Below, piece by piece: positions 36,596-45,787 of a DNA stretch of 64,000 nt. The stretch comes from Mariniphaga sp041684965 (GTDB taxonomy: Bacteria; Bacteroidota; Bacteroidia; Bacteroidales; Prolixibacteraceae): the NCBI GenBank assembly GCA_041684965.1, contig JAWLGR010000008.1:62001-126000 (forward strand), given 5' to 3'. A program made the position numbers and the translations under genes. Numbering within the stretch: the stretch's first letter is position 1; every line of letters begins with the position of its first letter. A model generated the notes under the pieces. That model did not search any database. It worked only from the letters and a program-made list of their open reading frames with translations, and had not been told where the DNA came from.

Positions 36596-37882
36596 TTATA
36601 TGTTAAACATATTATTGTAGTGTTCTGAATCTGTGAATATCCCCCCACCGTTGGAATAAAAATCATTCTCAAGCAGAAATACACCTCCGGTGGTTTTTCT
36701 CCATGAAGCATTTGCAAAGGGATGGTAACTTTCCATAATCGACCAGTTTCTATAGTTTTGATGGCCATTAGTTTCAAGCAGCCCGGTCCCTAATTCAGGA
36801 AAGCTGTCAAGGCGTGCAGCAATATTTTTATTCCAGTCAACAAGAATAGGATTAACAGTTAGATCTGCACAAAAACAGGGAATGTTATACTGTTTGGCTA
36901 CATTTGCAATTTTCAGGGTCATACTCAGTGTTTTAGCAATTGCCTTCAATGCTATTGCTTTATAGCCCATTTGAATCCGTTCGGTTGCATCTGCGTCGGT
37001 ATGGGCACTTTCATCGGCTGCAAGCCGGACAGGAATATCATGAACATCTGCTTTCATATCCTCCGGAAAGGGTTCTTCAATTAAAGCGATTTGTTCGAAC
37101 GCTCCAATTTTTTTTGCATGGTCTAGAAACCTCAATAATGTTTCTTTTTTCTCATAACGCCCATTGGCATCAAAATAATAAGGTAATTTTCCATTTTTTG
37201 TATAGAAGGTGTTGTAATTGCCAATGCGCGTATGAATTTCTGTTAAACGTTCTTTATCTTTTTCAAGCATTTCCTTTTGACTGCCGGGCTGGCCCAATTT
37301 AATTTTCAAAAAAAAGTAACCATCTTCAACAACCTGTTTTACTTCATGTGCAGGCGTAGAATAAGAAATAAGCGGAATGCTTGCAACTTTACTGCTTTTA
37401 TTTGATAATGCAGGTTTCCATTTTTCGGGTATCATTTCATCGAACGTTTTCAAATTATTCTCACTTGCAAACAACATCCAGACTGCATTATCAACTCCAA
37501 CCAGGGAATTCAATGCAAAAGTTTGCCGCAGGTTAGGGTTACCCGTTATCTTCTTTCCGTATTCATAAACTTCTTTCCACAGCTCTTCAAGTAATGTTAC
37601 CGGATCCGAAAAAGATTGTCCTTTTAAAAGATGCAAAGCATAATCGTTCATAGCATACATAAGCGCATTACCAGCGCCTTCAGAAAATCGCGTAAAGACA
37701 TTTGCATCTGACCATAAAACACTTTGAGAGCATAACCCAACCTTCGAAATACCGGAGGAGCTCATGAGCCAGGATGCAGTTTGCCAAATCTCTGTCATAT
37801 ACCCGCCTTTAAATCCAAATGGACGTATCAGTGGTTCTCTTTCGAAGTTTGAATTTACTTCGCTAATCACTATTTTTTTCAT
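36596..37882 (-). CDS. Enolase-superfamily (MR/MLE group) sugar-acid dehydratase-like protein
   Basis: A 428-residue enolase-superfamily protein without a signal peptide. A capping-domain N-terminus is followed by the barrel with Lys pair KIK (193-195), metal ligands Asp238 (YFDANGRY), Glu269/270 (IEEPF) and Asp290/Glu291 (AADESAH), and Lys313 in ALKAIAK. This set fits the mandelate racemase / muconate lactonising subgroup with lysine bases, which contains sugar-acid dehydratases and epimerases. It is third in a gene set with a lactonase and a dehydrogenase, which favours an aldonate dehydratase (for example for L-fuconate or similar). The gap to the upstream dehydrogenase stop is about 48 bp. 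Substrate is not determined. Confidence 0.8.
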   Translation of the reverse strand: MKKIVISEVNSNFEREPLIRPFGFKGGYMTEIWQTASWLMSSSGISKVGLCSQSVLWSDANVFTRFSEGAGNALMYAMNDYALHLLKGQSFSDPVTLLEELWKEVYEYGKKITGNPNLRQTFALNSLVGVDNAVWMLFASENNLKTFDEMIPEKWKPALSNKSSKVASIPLISYSTPAHEVKQVVEDGYFFLKIKLGQPGSQKEMLEKDKERLTEIHTRIGNYNTFYTKNGKLPYYFDANGRYEKKETLLRFLDHAKKIGAFEQIALIEEPFPEDMKADVHDIPVRLAADESAHTDADATERIQMGYKAIALKAIAKTLSMTLKIANVAKQYNIPCFCADLTVNPILVDWNKNIAARLDSFPELGTGLLETNGHQNYRNWSIMESYHPFANASWRKTTGGVFLLENDFYSNGGGIFTDSEHYNNMFNI

Positions 37883-37930
37883 TCCAATCCGTAATTTTTC
37901 GCTTATAAAAAGATTTCTAAAGAGAGAACA

Positions 37931-38929
37931 TTAATTTATATGACTATAACATAGCTTAATTGTTTCAAGTGCTGATTCAGGATGACATAAAACTGGCTGT
38001 TCATTATTGTGAATACAGTCAATAAAATAGTTAATTTCTCCTGAAAAACCTTCATTTGCATCACCAACAGGCAAAGGTTTTGTTCCTGAATCAGTAGCCA
38101 ATATAATATTTGCCGGATCATTTGACGAATACAATGCACTTACATTATTGAAACGTGCTGTAAATGAAGCACTGAAAGGGTATGTCGGATGGAAAGTATT
38201 ACCTCCTTCAATTTTCACATGCAATTTCTTCCCGCTGTAGTTCCATAAGGCTGATACATAATCATAATTACTGAGCTTTCCGGGCAGAATGTTTGCGTTT
38301 ACCCCTGAGGGTACTCCGCAGACCCACTGGGCAAAATCAATATCATGAATAACTAAATCGAACAATGCACCACCAGAAGATCCAAAATCTTTTTGCCTGT
38401 CCTTCCATTGTCCCCAGATTGGTACTCCTGAAAAACGTGACATTGAAAGGAATTCCAAATCACCATATTCGCCGTTGTCAATCCAACTTTTCAATACCTG
38501 GTAGGCAGGCATAAATCTCACAACATGCCCTACCATTAATATTCTGTTCTTTGCCAACGCCAGTTCGATTAGCTGGTGCCCCTGTTCCACATCAAGACAA
38601 AACGGTTTTTCAAGAAAAACATGTGCTCCTGCTTCAAGAGCAAATTTGGCCATTTCAAAATGCAGATTTGTATGTACCGAAATTATGCAGGCGTCGGGTT
38701 GCTGTTCTTTGAGACAATCCGTAATATTGTTGTAAATTTTAACTTTGGAAAGTTCTTCGGCATCGTATTTTTCGGCTGAAAAATTTCCTGACTGTACTTC
38801 CAGTTTTTGAAGTATATTATCTGTATGCTTATCAACAATAGCACTCAGATGCACTTTGGTATTTTTCAATAAATTTCCTGTATGGATCATTCCCATAAAT
38901 CCAAATCCTACAACTGCAACATTAATCAT
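37931..38929 (-). CDS. Gfo/Idh/MocA-family sugar dehydrogenase
   Basis: A 332-residue cytoplasmic oxidoreductase. The start is ATG 38929, whose ATGA overlaps the stop of the lactonase gene, implying translational coupling; the longer open frame to 39085 only reads back through that gene. The Rossmann motif is GFGFMG near residues 8-13, and the catalytic EKPF lies in VFLEKPFCLD (about 99-102). A C-terminal substrate domain follows (GGALFDLVIHDIDF near 190). Such enzymes oxidise or epimerise sugars with NAD(P). With the lactonase upstream and the enolase-superfamily enzyme downstream, it probably oxidises an aldose to its lactone. Specificity unknown. Confidence 0.85.
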   Translation of the reverse strand: MINVAVVGFGFMGMIHTGNLLKNTKVHLSAIVDKHTDNILQKLEVQSGNFSAEKYDAEELSKVKIYNNITDCLKEQQPDACIISVHTNLHFEMAKFALEAGAHVFLEKPFCLDVEQGHQLIELALAKNRILMVGHVVRFMPAYQVLKSWIDNGEYGDLEFLSMSRFSGVPIWGQWKDRQKDFGSSGGALFDLVIHDIDFAQWVCGVPSGVNANILPGKLSNYDYVSALWNYSGKKLHVKIEGGNTFHPTYPFSASFTARFNNVSALYSSNDPANIILATDSGTKPLPVGDANEGFSGEINYFIDCIHNNEQPVLCHPESALETIKLCYSHIN

Positions 38930-39807
38930 TTTCCTGTCCCCCTTACTTTCATTTCCAACGAATAAACTGAAGTTCGCGCTGTAATAAAAAGAATATTTCG
39001 TTTTTTCCCGCCAAAACAAACATTTGAGGGACTCTCCGGCACTTCGATTTCCCTGATAAGCTCTCCCCCGGGTGAATATACCCACACCTTCCCCATAGTA
39101 AGGTAAACATTTCCCTGGTTATCAATGGTCATGCCATCTGAACCATGTGGCGCAAAATAGGTTTTGTTGCTCAGTGTACCGTCGGATTCAATATCGTACT
39201 TCCATATCTTTCTGTCATTAATATCGGCTGCATACAATGTTTTTCCATCGGGTGTACCTATTAAACCGTTCGGTTGTTTAAAGTCATTTATAACCCGTAT
39301 TATTTTTCCTTCCGGATTTAAATAATATACTCCTCTTACGTCCTGTTCTTCACCGCGCCCAGTCTTCCACCAGCTCCTGTGATAGTATGGATCTGAAAAA
39401 TAAATTCCACCACCCGGTGCAATCCACAAATCATTGGGTGCATTCAGCGGTTTCCCCTCATAACCTTCGTGAATCAGATTAAAGGTCTTCTTTTTATCGA
39501 AATACCCCAACTGGTTGTATAAATCGGCACAGACAACCAATTGATCTGCATCATTGAAATACATGCCGTTTGCTCTGCGTGTGCCTTCAAGCCACAATGA
39601 AATACCTTTTTTCTGATCCCATTTATAAATCCTGTCATTCGGCTGGTCGGAAAAATAAACCGTTCCATTTCTGGCCACTGCAGGACCTTCTGTAAAACCG
39701 TATCCTGTACCTTCTTTTTTCATTTTAGCATTGGACATAACAATATCATCTGATTGTGTTCCCACCATTCCTGAAAATAAAATCATTAAAATTAATATCA
39801 GTTTCAT
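38926..39807 (-). CDS. SMP-30/gluconolactonase-family protein, exported
   Basis: A 293-residue six-bladed propeller of the SMP-30/Gluconolactonase/LRE family. A short signal peptide is predicted (residues 1-17, LILILMILFSGMVG). Family marks: GYGFTEGPAV near 36-45, NGMYFNDADQLVVC, APNDLWIAPGGGIYFSDP and QPNGLIGTPDGKTLY. These supply the Glu, Asn and Asp metal ligands. It hydrolyses sugar lactones. The signal peptide is odd for a step between two cytoplasmic enzymes, so the lactone may be opened in the periplasm, or the signal may be a weak anchor. Its stop overlaps the next start (ATGA). Confidence 0.85.
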   Translation of the reverse strand: MKLILILMILFSGMVGTQSDDIVMSNAKMKKEGTGYGFTEGPAVARNGTVYFSDQPNDRIYKWDQKKGISLWLEGTRRANGMYFNDADQLVVCADLYNQLGYFDKKKTFNLIHEGYEGKPLNAPNDLWIAPGGGIYFSDPYYHRSWWKTGRGEEQDVRGVYYLNPEGKIIRVINDFKQPNGLIGTPDGKTLYAADINDRKIWKYDIESDGTLSNKTYFAPHGSDGMTIDNQGNVYLTMGKVWVYSPGGELIREIEVPESPSNVCFGGKKRNILFITARTSVYSLEMKVRGTGK

Positions 39808-40182
39808 ATAAAGAGCATTAGAAGTGAATCATTTCATTCGTTTCAGGCTGATAAACAAATAATTCGCTAAAAGCATATTTACTATTGCTTTATATTTGCC
39901 GTATAAAAATAGAATTTTTCCATAGATTTCCGATACTATTTTAAAATCAACAGTATAGGATTAACAGTGAGAGTATAGAAATTGTGTACAATGCTTGCGT
40001 AAGTATATCCGAATAATATGAAACGAACATGAATTTTGAAATGCAACATTTACAAACACGCATAAACAAAATTCATCGTGAGTTCCATCCGACTATTGAA
40101 AATAAATTTTGTACGGATGAAAGAAAAACCCGGGCAGCCAGCTACCCGGGAAATATGTCTTTAATCAAAAAAAAAAATAACT
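39808..40182. other. 375-bp intergenic region between lactonase gene and oadB
   Basis: It holds the upstream region of the lactonase operon, a 10-bp inverted repeat (40029-40038 with 40067-40076, ATGAATTTTG, 28-bp spacer) and the oad operon terminator at 40124-40150. No gene is visible and I found no clear promoter match. Confidence 0.6.
40124..40150 (-). terminator. Intrinsic terminator of the oadGAB operon
   Basis: On the minus strand CCCGGGTA pairs with TGCCCGGG (with one G-U) around a 6-base loop and is followed by five T (40124-40128). It lies about 33 bp past the oadB stop. Confidence 0.9.
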
Positions 40183-41388
40183 TTAAACCAATGAAATAAG
40201 TACACCTGCAGCAACTGCAGATCCTATTACCCCTGAGATATTACTTGCCATACAATATTGCAGAATATGATTCCCTGAATTGTACCTAAGGGCCATTTCA
40301 TTTGCAACACGCGAAGCCATAGGCACTGCACTTAAGCCGGTAGCGCCTATCAGCGGATTTATTTTCTTCTCAGCAAACAGGTTATATCCCTTTACAGCCA
40401 GTATTCCACCGGTTACCGAAAAGGCAAAGGCAATAAAACCACCAATAATGATGCCCAGGGTTTTGGAAGTAAGAAATACATCGGCTGTCATAGTTGCCCC
40501 CACAGTTAACCCGAGAAAAATGGTAGCGGTATTCATTATCGGTCCGGTTGCAGCATCAGCCAACCGGCTGGTTGAGGTCCCTATTTCCTTTACCAGGTTT
40601 CCGAACAACAGCATTCCCAACAGCGGAACCGACGATGGCACAAAAACAGCCACCACTGTACCCAAAGCTATTGGGAATATGATTTTTACTGTTTTCAGGT
40701 TTTTAATCTCTCTTTTAGGAGGATATTTTTTATCCATCTCCCGCATGTTAATGGCAAACTCTTTTTTTGAAATCAGCATTTTTGCAACCACCGGAATAAT
40801 AACCGGCACCAGTGCCATATAGGAGTATGCAGCAATAGCAATGGGCCCCAGCAAATGCGGCGCCAGCTTAATGGTTGTATAGATGGCTGTCGGGCCGTCG
40901 GCTCCGCCGATAATACCAAGTGAGGCTGCCTCATTAAGGTTAAATCCAAGAAGAATGGCCCCGATAAGAACACTAAAAATGCCAATTTGTGCTGCAGCTC
41001 CAAAAAACGCCAGCCGCAGGTTCCTGAGCATGGGGCCAAAATCAGTCAACGCTCCTACACCCATAAAAATAATGGGAGGTAAAAATCCGGTTTTTATAAG
41101 CGAATAATACAGAAAGTTCAAAATCCCATACTCACTTGCAATCTCAAACAAGTTCTTGTATCTGCCTCCGGCCAGTTCAATGTTTGAAGCATCCACAATT
41201 CCCATTTCTGCACCGGGAAAGTTGGCCACCAGAACACCAAAACCAATTGGTACCAACAACAGTGGTTCATATTTTTTTCTGATTCCAAGATACAGCAGTA
41301 CAAACGCAATAATCCACATGATGACAGTCTGGTAATTTATGGAACCGAAAGCTGTCATCTCAAACAAACTTGAAAATATTTCCCGCAT
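40183..41388 (-). CDS. oadB: Sodium-translocating decarboxylase beta subunit
   Basis: A 401-residue polytopic membrane protein of the OadB/MmdB family. It contains the conserved LGIIGGADGPTAIYTTIKLAP segment (about 150-170), the paired GANF/PAEMG-type loop near residue 57 (NFPGAEMG) and the C-terminal half with SAVPMASRVANEMALRY (about 352-368). The beta subunit decarboxylates carboxybiotin and pumps sodium outwards. It lies 4 bp after the alpha/biotin subunit gene and is last in the operon, followed by a terminator. Oxaloacetate is the likely substrate given the OadA-type alpha subunit; methylmalonyl-CoA use cannot be excluded from this subunit alone. Confidence 0.93.
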   Translation of the reverse strand: MREIFSSLFEMTAFGSINYQTVIMWIIAFVLLYLGIRKKYEPLLLVPIGFGVLVANFPGAEMGIVDASNIELAGGRYKNLFEIASEYGILNFLYYSLIKTGFLPPIIFMGVGALTDFGPMLRNLRLAFFGAAAQIGIFSVLIGAILLGFNLNEAASLGIIGGADGPTAIYTTIKLAPHLLGPIAIAAYSYMALVPVIIPVVAKMLISKKEFAINMREMDKKYPPKREIKNLKTVKIIFPIALGTVVAVFVPSSVPLLGMLLFGNLVKEIGTSTSRLADAATGPIMNTATIFLGLTVGATMTADVFLTSKTLGIIIGGFIAFAFSVTGGILAVKGYNLFAEKKINPLIGATGLSAVPMASRVANEMALRYNSGNHILQYCMASNISGVIGSAVAAGVLISLV

Positions 41389-41392
41389 ACTG

Positions 41393-43276
41393 TTACTGCA
41401 ATTTAATGATTACGTCATCTTCATCAACTGCATCTCCATTATTCAGACAAACTTCCACAACTTTTCCATCTTCTTCAGCAACAATAGCATTGTAGGTTTT
41501 CATGGATTCAATATAGCCCACTACATCTCCTTTATTAACCGTATCTCCAGCTTTCACAGCCTTTTCATTTGCATCTTTTGTTAAGAAAAATTTACCTTCA
41601 AGAGGAGCAATAATTTCTCTCACGGTTCCGGACACAACAACAGGTTTTTTCGAAGTCGGAGAAACAGGTACTTTTTCGTCATCAGAATGACCGTTTGAAG
41701 CATAGGAAACATTAACCACGTATTTTTCCCCATTCACTTCCACATGCAGCTTTTTAGGTTCAAATGCAGGCTGGGCTGCCGGTGCCTGTGTTGCAGGCAT
41801 TTCTGCCTTTTCCTTTAAGGCCCTCTTGCTGGCAAGGTCTTCTTCAAACGCAGCTTTTGCCTGCCCTGATTTGTAGGCTCGATATTGTTCAGGATGCATA
41901 GCCAGTTCAAACAATTCTTCATCGTCCTGTCCAAAATCCCAGTTGTGTTGCTTCATCTCTGCACGGAATTCATCCAGCTTGTCGGGATACAAATCCTGCG
42001 GGTTTCCGGTATAAAACTCTTTACCCTGCTCTTTTGCCAGCTTCATAATTTCAGGATGCAGTTCACCGGGCAATTTTCCCGATTTGCCCAGAATCATATC
42101 CCAGATATTGTCGGCAATCATTGACCAGCGTTCTTTTCCTTTTTCCAGCTGAATTACATTCATCAGTGCCAGGTTTTTCACGTACTGGCTAAATGGGGTA
42201 ACCAGGGGTGGATAACCAAGCATTGGCCAAATATGAGCAACTTCGTCAAAAAGTTTAATTAACAGATCATCCTGAGAAAGCTCTGGTTTGCCCCTTTTTG
42301 AAAGCCACTTGTTCAGGCTTGCCAGGTTATTTTCAAGGTCAGCCATCAGGCTGCCCATCATACCACCAGGTAATCCCGGGCCAATTAGCAATGAATTCAT
42401 CAGCCTGTTTTTGGGATTGATATAATAACCCAGGAAATCATCGATAAAACTTTGGGTAAGGGCACGCACTTCCATATATGCCTTCATATTTATATCGGGA
42501 ACTTTAAATCCGGCATCTTTGAGCATCGCCTGAACGGCCAGCAAGTCGGCATGACCGGTTCCCCATGAAAGAGGCTCCATTCCCACATCAATGTATTCGG
42601 CTCCGGCACGGGCAACCTCAAGAATGGAAGCCATCTGGAAACCCGGACCTGCATGCCCGTGATACTGAACCGGGGTATTTGGATGACGGTCTTTTATATT
42701 TTTAACAATTTTACCCAGAAATGCCGGCCTGCCTATTCCAGCCATATCCTTCACACAAATTTCGTTGGCACCCATCTCAATAAGTTGGTTGGCCAGGCTG
42801 GTATAATATTCCACAGTATGTACCTCCGAAACAGTAAGACTTAATGCTGCCTGTGAAATCATTCCTCCTTCCCTGGCATATTTTATCGAACCTTCCAGGT
42901 TTCTGGGATCATTTAATCCGCAAAACGAACGTGCAATATCGGTTCCCTGTTTTTTCTTAACCTTGTACATCAGCCTGCGCACATCATCCGGTACCGGACT
43001 CATGCGAATACCATTTAACGCCCGTTCAAGCATATGGGTCTGAATACCGGCATCATTAAAAGGTTGCGTCCATTGACGGTTGGCTATGTTGGGATTCTCC
43101 CCAAACAGCAGGTTAATCTGTTCAAAGCCGCCTCCGTTGGTTTCAACCCTTGCAAAACATCCCATTTCCACTATAGCCGGCGCTACCTTAACCAGTTGGT
43201 CAACCCTAGGAACATACTTCCCTGATGATTGCCACATATCGCGATACAACAAGCTGAATTTAATTTCTTTTCTCAT
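41393..43276 (-). CDS. oadA: Oxaloacetate/pyruvate carboxyltransferase alpha subunit fused to biotin carrier
   Basis: A 627-residue protein. The N-terminal HMGL-like barrel (about 1-280) has SLLYRDMWQS with the metal Asp, EICVKDMAGIGRP with the catalytic lysine and QYHGHAGPG with the His-x-His ligands. A conserved carboxylase domain follows (about 290-470). An Ala/Pro-rich linker leads to a biotinyl domain (about 550-627), where Lys593 in ESMKT is the biotin site; this is a variant of the usual A/S-M-K-M motif. It transfers CO2 from oxaloacetate to biotin for the sodium pump. It sits between oadG (22 bp upstream) and oadB (4 bp downstream). Confidence 0.94.
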   Translation of the reverse strand: MRKEIKFSLLYRDMWQSSGKYVPRVDQLVKVAPAIVEMGCFARVETNGGGFEQINLLFGENPNIANRQWTQPFNDAGIQTHMLERALNGIRMSPVPDDVRRLMYKVKKKQGTDIARSFCGLNDPRNLEGSIKYAREGGMISQAALSLTVSEVHTVEYYTSLANQLIEMGANEICVKDMAGIGRPAFLGKIVKNIKDRHPNTPVQYHGHAGPGFQMASILEVARAGAEYIDVGMEPLSWGTGHADLLAVQAMLKDAGFKVPDINMKAYMEVRALTQSFIDDFLGYYINPKNRLMNSLLIGPGLPGGMMGSLMADLENNLASLNKWLSKRGKPELSQDDLLIKLFDEVAHIWPMLGYPPLVTPFSQYVKNLALMNVIQLEKGKERWSMIADNIWDMILGKSGKLPGELHPEIMKLAKEQGKEFYTGNPQDLYPDKLDEFRAEMKQHNWDFGQDDEELFELAMHPEQYRAYKSGQAKAAFEEDLASKRALKEKAEMPATQAPAAQPAFEPKKLHVEVNGEKYVVNVSYASNGHSDDEKVPVSPTSKKPVVVSGTVREIIAPLEGKFFLTKDANEKAVKAGDTVNKGDVVGYIESMKTYNAIVAEEDGKVVEVCLNNGDAVDEDDVIIKLQ

Positions 43277-43298
43277 TTGATTTCTGATTTTTTACAAA

Positions 43299-43556
43299 CT
43301 ATTCCTTTTCGATTTTAGTAACTTTTCCTCTTCCACCTGTAACAGCTTCTACAGCTGCTATTATTGCAGCCAGTGTTCCGGCTGGTACAAATGTTGAGCT
43401 GCCTCCCCCTGTGACGGAATTTTCTGGTGCCGGCCAAAATTTATTGGTTATCCTGATTAGCAGATTGCCAATAACAACAACCAACCAAAGAATCAATAGC
43501 ACTGTAATCATTCCAACCACCAGTATAGATAATGCACTGTTTAAATTTTGTTCCAT
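43299..43556 (-). CDS. oadG: Sodium-pump decarboxylase gamma subunit
   Basis: An 85-residue protein with one N-terminal membrane helix (about 8-32, ALSILVVGMITVLLILWLVV) and a Gly/Ala-rich C-terminal tail (TLAAIIAAVEAVTGGRGKV) typical of OadG. ATG 43556 is chosen; the frame is open to 43613, but the extra residues do not fit the family. The gamma subunit assembles the alpha and beta subunits at the membrane. First gene of the oadGAB operon. Confidence 0.88.
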   Translation of the reverse strand: MEQNLNSALSILVVGMITVLLILWLVVVIGNLLIRITNKFWPAPENSVTGGGSSTFVPAGTLAAIIAAVEAVTGGRGKVTKIEKE

Positions 43557-43984
43557 TCTTTCTGTTTTGTAAAATTCGGTTTCTAAAAAAATTATACCTC
43601 CAATTCTACACATGTAAAATTGAATTGATAAAATATCTTACATCAAAAATTAATATGAATTAATGCGAATTCTTTTTTTGCCAGTTATCGGAAAAAGAGC
43701 AACGGATAGCAATTCCTAAACTTCAACAAAAAGTATGACCAGGAGGAGAACTGTCTGATTCAACACAAATGTTATGGATGTCAATATTTTTAAGAAAAAT
43801 TTTTTTCATGATTGCAAAATTGCAGGAATTTTAAAACTTTTAGTTATAAACTGAAAGAAAAACAGTAAAATTTAAGACAGTTTTAATATCAATAAAAAAC
43901 TCCACAAATTGTGTAATGTTATTTTATTTACTACGTCTTACCTTTGAATACTGGCCTGAAAGCAGATGAAAAACAGTAAAGCGA
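43557..43984. other. 428-bp divergent intergenic region (oadG / ECF sigma)
   Basis: AT-rich divergent promoter region. No reading frame convinces me. The only signal noted is the TACCTTTG element at 43939-43946, listed separately. Confidence 0.5.
43939..43946 (+). promoter_or_regulatory. Bacteroidota -7-like element for the ECF sigma gene
   Basis: TACCTTTG matches the TAnnTTTG -7 consensus, 38 bp before the ATG at 43985. No TTTG -33 element stands at the usual 19-21 bp spacing, so this is weak. Confidence 0.35.
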
Positions 43985-44527
43985 ATGGTTGAAATTGATT
44001 TTAAGACAAAAGTGTTGCCAGTTAGTAGAAAAATACTCCGGTTTGCAACGCACTTTCTCAAAGATGAGGACAGTGCCAGGGATGTAGTGCAGGATGTATT
44101 TCTAAAACTTTGGCAAAAAAAGGAAGAGCTGGACCAGGTTGAAAATATGGAAGCTTTTGCGATGCGGATGACCCGGAACCGGTGTCTCGACATCTTAAGA
44201 TCAGGAAAAACCGTACCAATTGATGCCGAAACATATCGGCATTTGAAGCAGATAACAACAGACGTTCATTCCAAAGTTGAACTCAGCGAAGCCGCCAACC
44301 AGGTAAAACAACTAATAAGTCAGTTGCCTGATATCCAGCAAAAGGTAATGTATATGCGCGATATAGAGCAAATGGAATTTGATGAAATTGCTGAGTTGAC
44401 AGGGCTCCAGGTAAACGCAATAAGAGTGAACCTTTCAAGAGCGAGAAAAAAAGTACGTGACGAATATTTAAAATTGAATGCAGATGAAGACCATGGAAAT
44501 AAAACAATTGCTACAACGCTATTTTGA
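43985..44527 (+). CDS. ECF RNA polymerase sigma factor
   Basis: A 180-residue sigma-70 family protein. Region 2 (about 10-80) has DEDSARDVVQDVFLKLWQKK and MRMTRNRCLDILR. Region 4 (about 115-165) has LPDIQQKVMYMRDIEQM and a helix-turn-helix EIAELTGLQVNAIRVNLSRARKK. Its C-terminus overlaps the next gene, an anti-sigma-like membrane protein, by up to 50 bp, so the two are translationally linked. With the DUF4252 gene beyond, this forms an ECF / anti-sigma / envelope-protein set seen in other Bacteroidota. Trigger unknown. Confidence 0.93.
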   Translation: MVEIDFKTKVLPVSRKILRFATHFLKDEDSARDVVQDVFLKLWQKKEELDQVENMEAFAMRMTRNRCLDILRSGKTVPIDAETYRHLKQITTDVHSKVELSEAANQVKQLISQLPDIQQKVMYMRDIEQMEFDEIAELTGLQVNAIRVNLSRARKKVRDEYLKLNADEDHGNKTIATTLF

Positions 44528-45026
44528 AGGGCAGACAACCGTGAATGAAGAACGGGAACTAAATGCCTACTTCAATTCAGGAGAAGTGGCAGAAGAACTC
44601 AAAGAGTATGCTGGCTTTTTCAGGGGAATGTCAGATTTAAAATCCTCAATCCGTGATAATACACTGGAAAAAGACATCATGGACTACATCCGGATCAATG
44701 AACCTGCCAAAAACCCAAAAAGACGCTGGTTATGGCAAACTGTTTCGGGGATTGCGGCTTCAGTAATTCTTGTTGTAGGTGGATTTTTGTTTTACCAGCA
44801 ACAAGAACAGCAATTTACTGACACTTTCGACAATCCTGAAGCAGCGTATGCATATGCCGAGCAAACGCTGGCATACGTTTCTGCCAAATACACCCAGGGA
44901 CTTTCAGAACTTGCCAACTTCGACAAACTGCAAATTGCTGCTGAACCACTGCATCAGGGATTTAAACCTGTAAATGAATACCTCGGGATGGTGGAGAAAA
45001 TGCATAGTACGAACAAAGCAAACTGA
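44484..45026 (+). CDS. Single-pass membrane protein, probable anti-sigma partner
   Basis: About 180 residues. Three in-frame ATGs (44478, 44484, 44493) all overlap the sigma gene; I list 44484, with 44493 equally possible. The N-terminal part is acidic and helical (LLQRYFEGQTTVNEERELNAYF), resembling the zinc-less sigma-binding domains of FecR-type proteins. A membrane helix follows at about 78-97 (VSGIAASVILVVGGFLFY), then a short extracytoplasmic tail rich in Ala and Gln. The overlap with the ECF gene supports an anti-sigma role. No FecR domain is present. Confidence 0.7.
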   Translation: MKTMEIKQLLQRYFEGQTTVNEERELNAYFNSGEVAEELKEYAGFFRGMSDLKSSIRDNTLEKDIMDYIRINEPAKNPKRRWLWQTVSGIAASVILVVGGFLFYQQQEQQFTDTFDNPEAAYAYAEQTLAYVSAKYTQGLSELANFDKLQIAAEPLHQGFKPVNEYLGMVEKMHSTNKAN

Positions 45027-45089
45027 TTTTTACTGTAAACTATGAGCATTAATAAGAAATATGAAAAAGAAACTTAAAAATAGAAAGCC

Positions 45090-45602
45090 ATGAAAAGATT
45101 AATTTTTATTCTCGTATTCATGTTGCCCCTGGTAACATTTGCACAAAAATCTCCTGTAGACAAGTTATTTGAAAAATATGCCAATAAGGAGGGATTCACA
45201 ACTGTGAATATCTCAGGTAAACTTCTCGGACTTGCAGGAAACTTTAATTCGGGGGATAAGGCAACGAGTGAAATGATCTCAAACCTCAAAGGAATCAGAA
45301 TTCTGACGGTTGATAATGCTGCACTTACCGGCAAACTTGATTTTTACGCAGAGCTGGAAAAAGATGGATTTTTTAAAAACAATGAGTATGAAGTTTTGAT
45401 GGAAGTTACCGAAGCTACCGAAGTTGTTCGATTCCTTGCCAAAGACGGTGGAAATGGTAAACTTTCTGATTTGCTCCTGGTAGTTGGTGGCGACAACAAT
45501 ACGTTAATCAGCATCAGCGGTTTAATAGACCCTGAAAATATAGGAAAAATTACCAATTCGCTCAATATTGACGTGGGTAGTTCAACGAAAAAAATAAATT
45601 AA
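45090..45602 (+). CDS. DUF4252 exported protein
   Basis: A 170-residue protein with a signal peptide (residues 1-19, ending TFAQ). It matches the DUF4252 family by its opening SPVDKLFEKYANKEGFTTVNIS, a central segment with MISNLKGIRILTVD, and the C-terminal LLLVVGGDNNTLISISGLIDPENI. The function of DUF4252 is not known; members are often found downstream of ECF sigma and anti-sigma genes, as here (63 bp after the anti-sigma-like gene). An intrinsic terminator follows 54 bp later, closing the three-gene unit. Confidence 0.85.
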   Translation: MKRLIFILVFMLPLVTFAQKSPVDKLFEKYANKEGFTTVNISGKLLGLAGNFNSGDKATSEMISNLKGIRILTVDNAALTGKLDFYAELEKDGFFKNNEYEVLMEVTEATEVVRFLAKDGGNGKLSDLLLVVGGDNNTLISISGLIDPENIGKITNSLNIDVGSSTKKIN

Positions 45603-45655
45603 ATCTGCCTACAGCTTTAAAACAAAGTTTTTCCGGAAATAGATTGTAATAAGAC

Positions 45656-45683
45656 GGGGCTGTCTCAATGAGGCAGCCTTTGT
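45656..45683 (+). terminator. Intrinsic terminator after the DUF4252 gene
   Basis: GGCTGTCTC (45658-45666) pairs with GAGGCAGCC (45670-45678), one G-U pair, a 3-base loop, then TTTGTTATT. It ends the sigma / anti-sigma / DUF4252 unit. Confidence 0.8.
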
Positions 45684-45787
45684 TATTATGCACTTAAGTA
45701 TATCTGCTAAATCATGTAAAAAAGTTAGTATCTATTGTTTTAAAAATGCAGAATAATTAGTACTTTTAGAACAAAAAAGTTCAATAT

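Noticed and set aside
40280..40822. 180-codon open frame antisense to oadB
   Set aside because: It is a mirror of the hydrophobic oadB coding sequence, which is beyond doubt.
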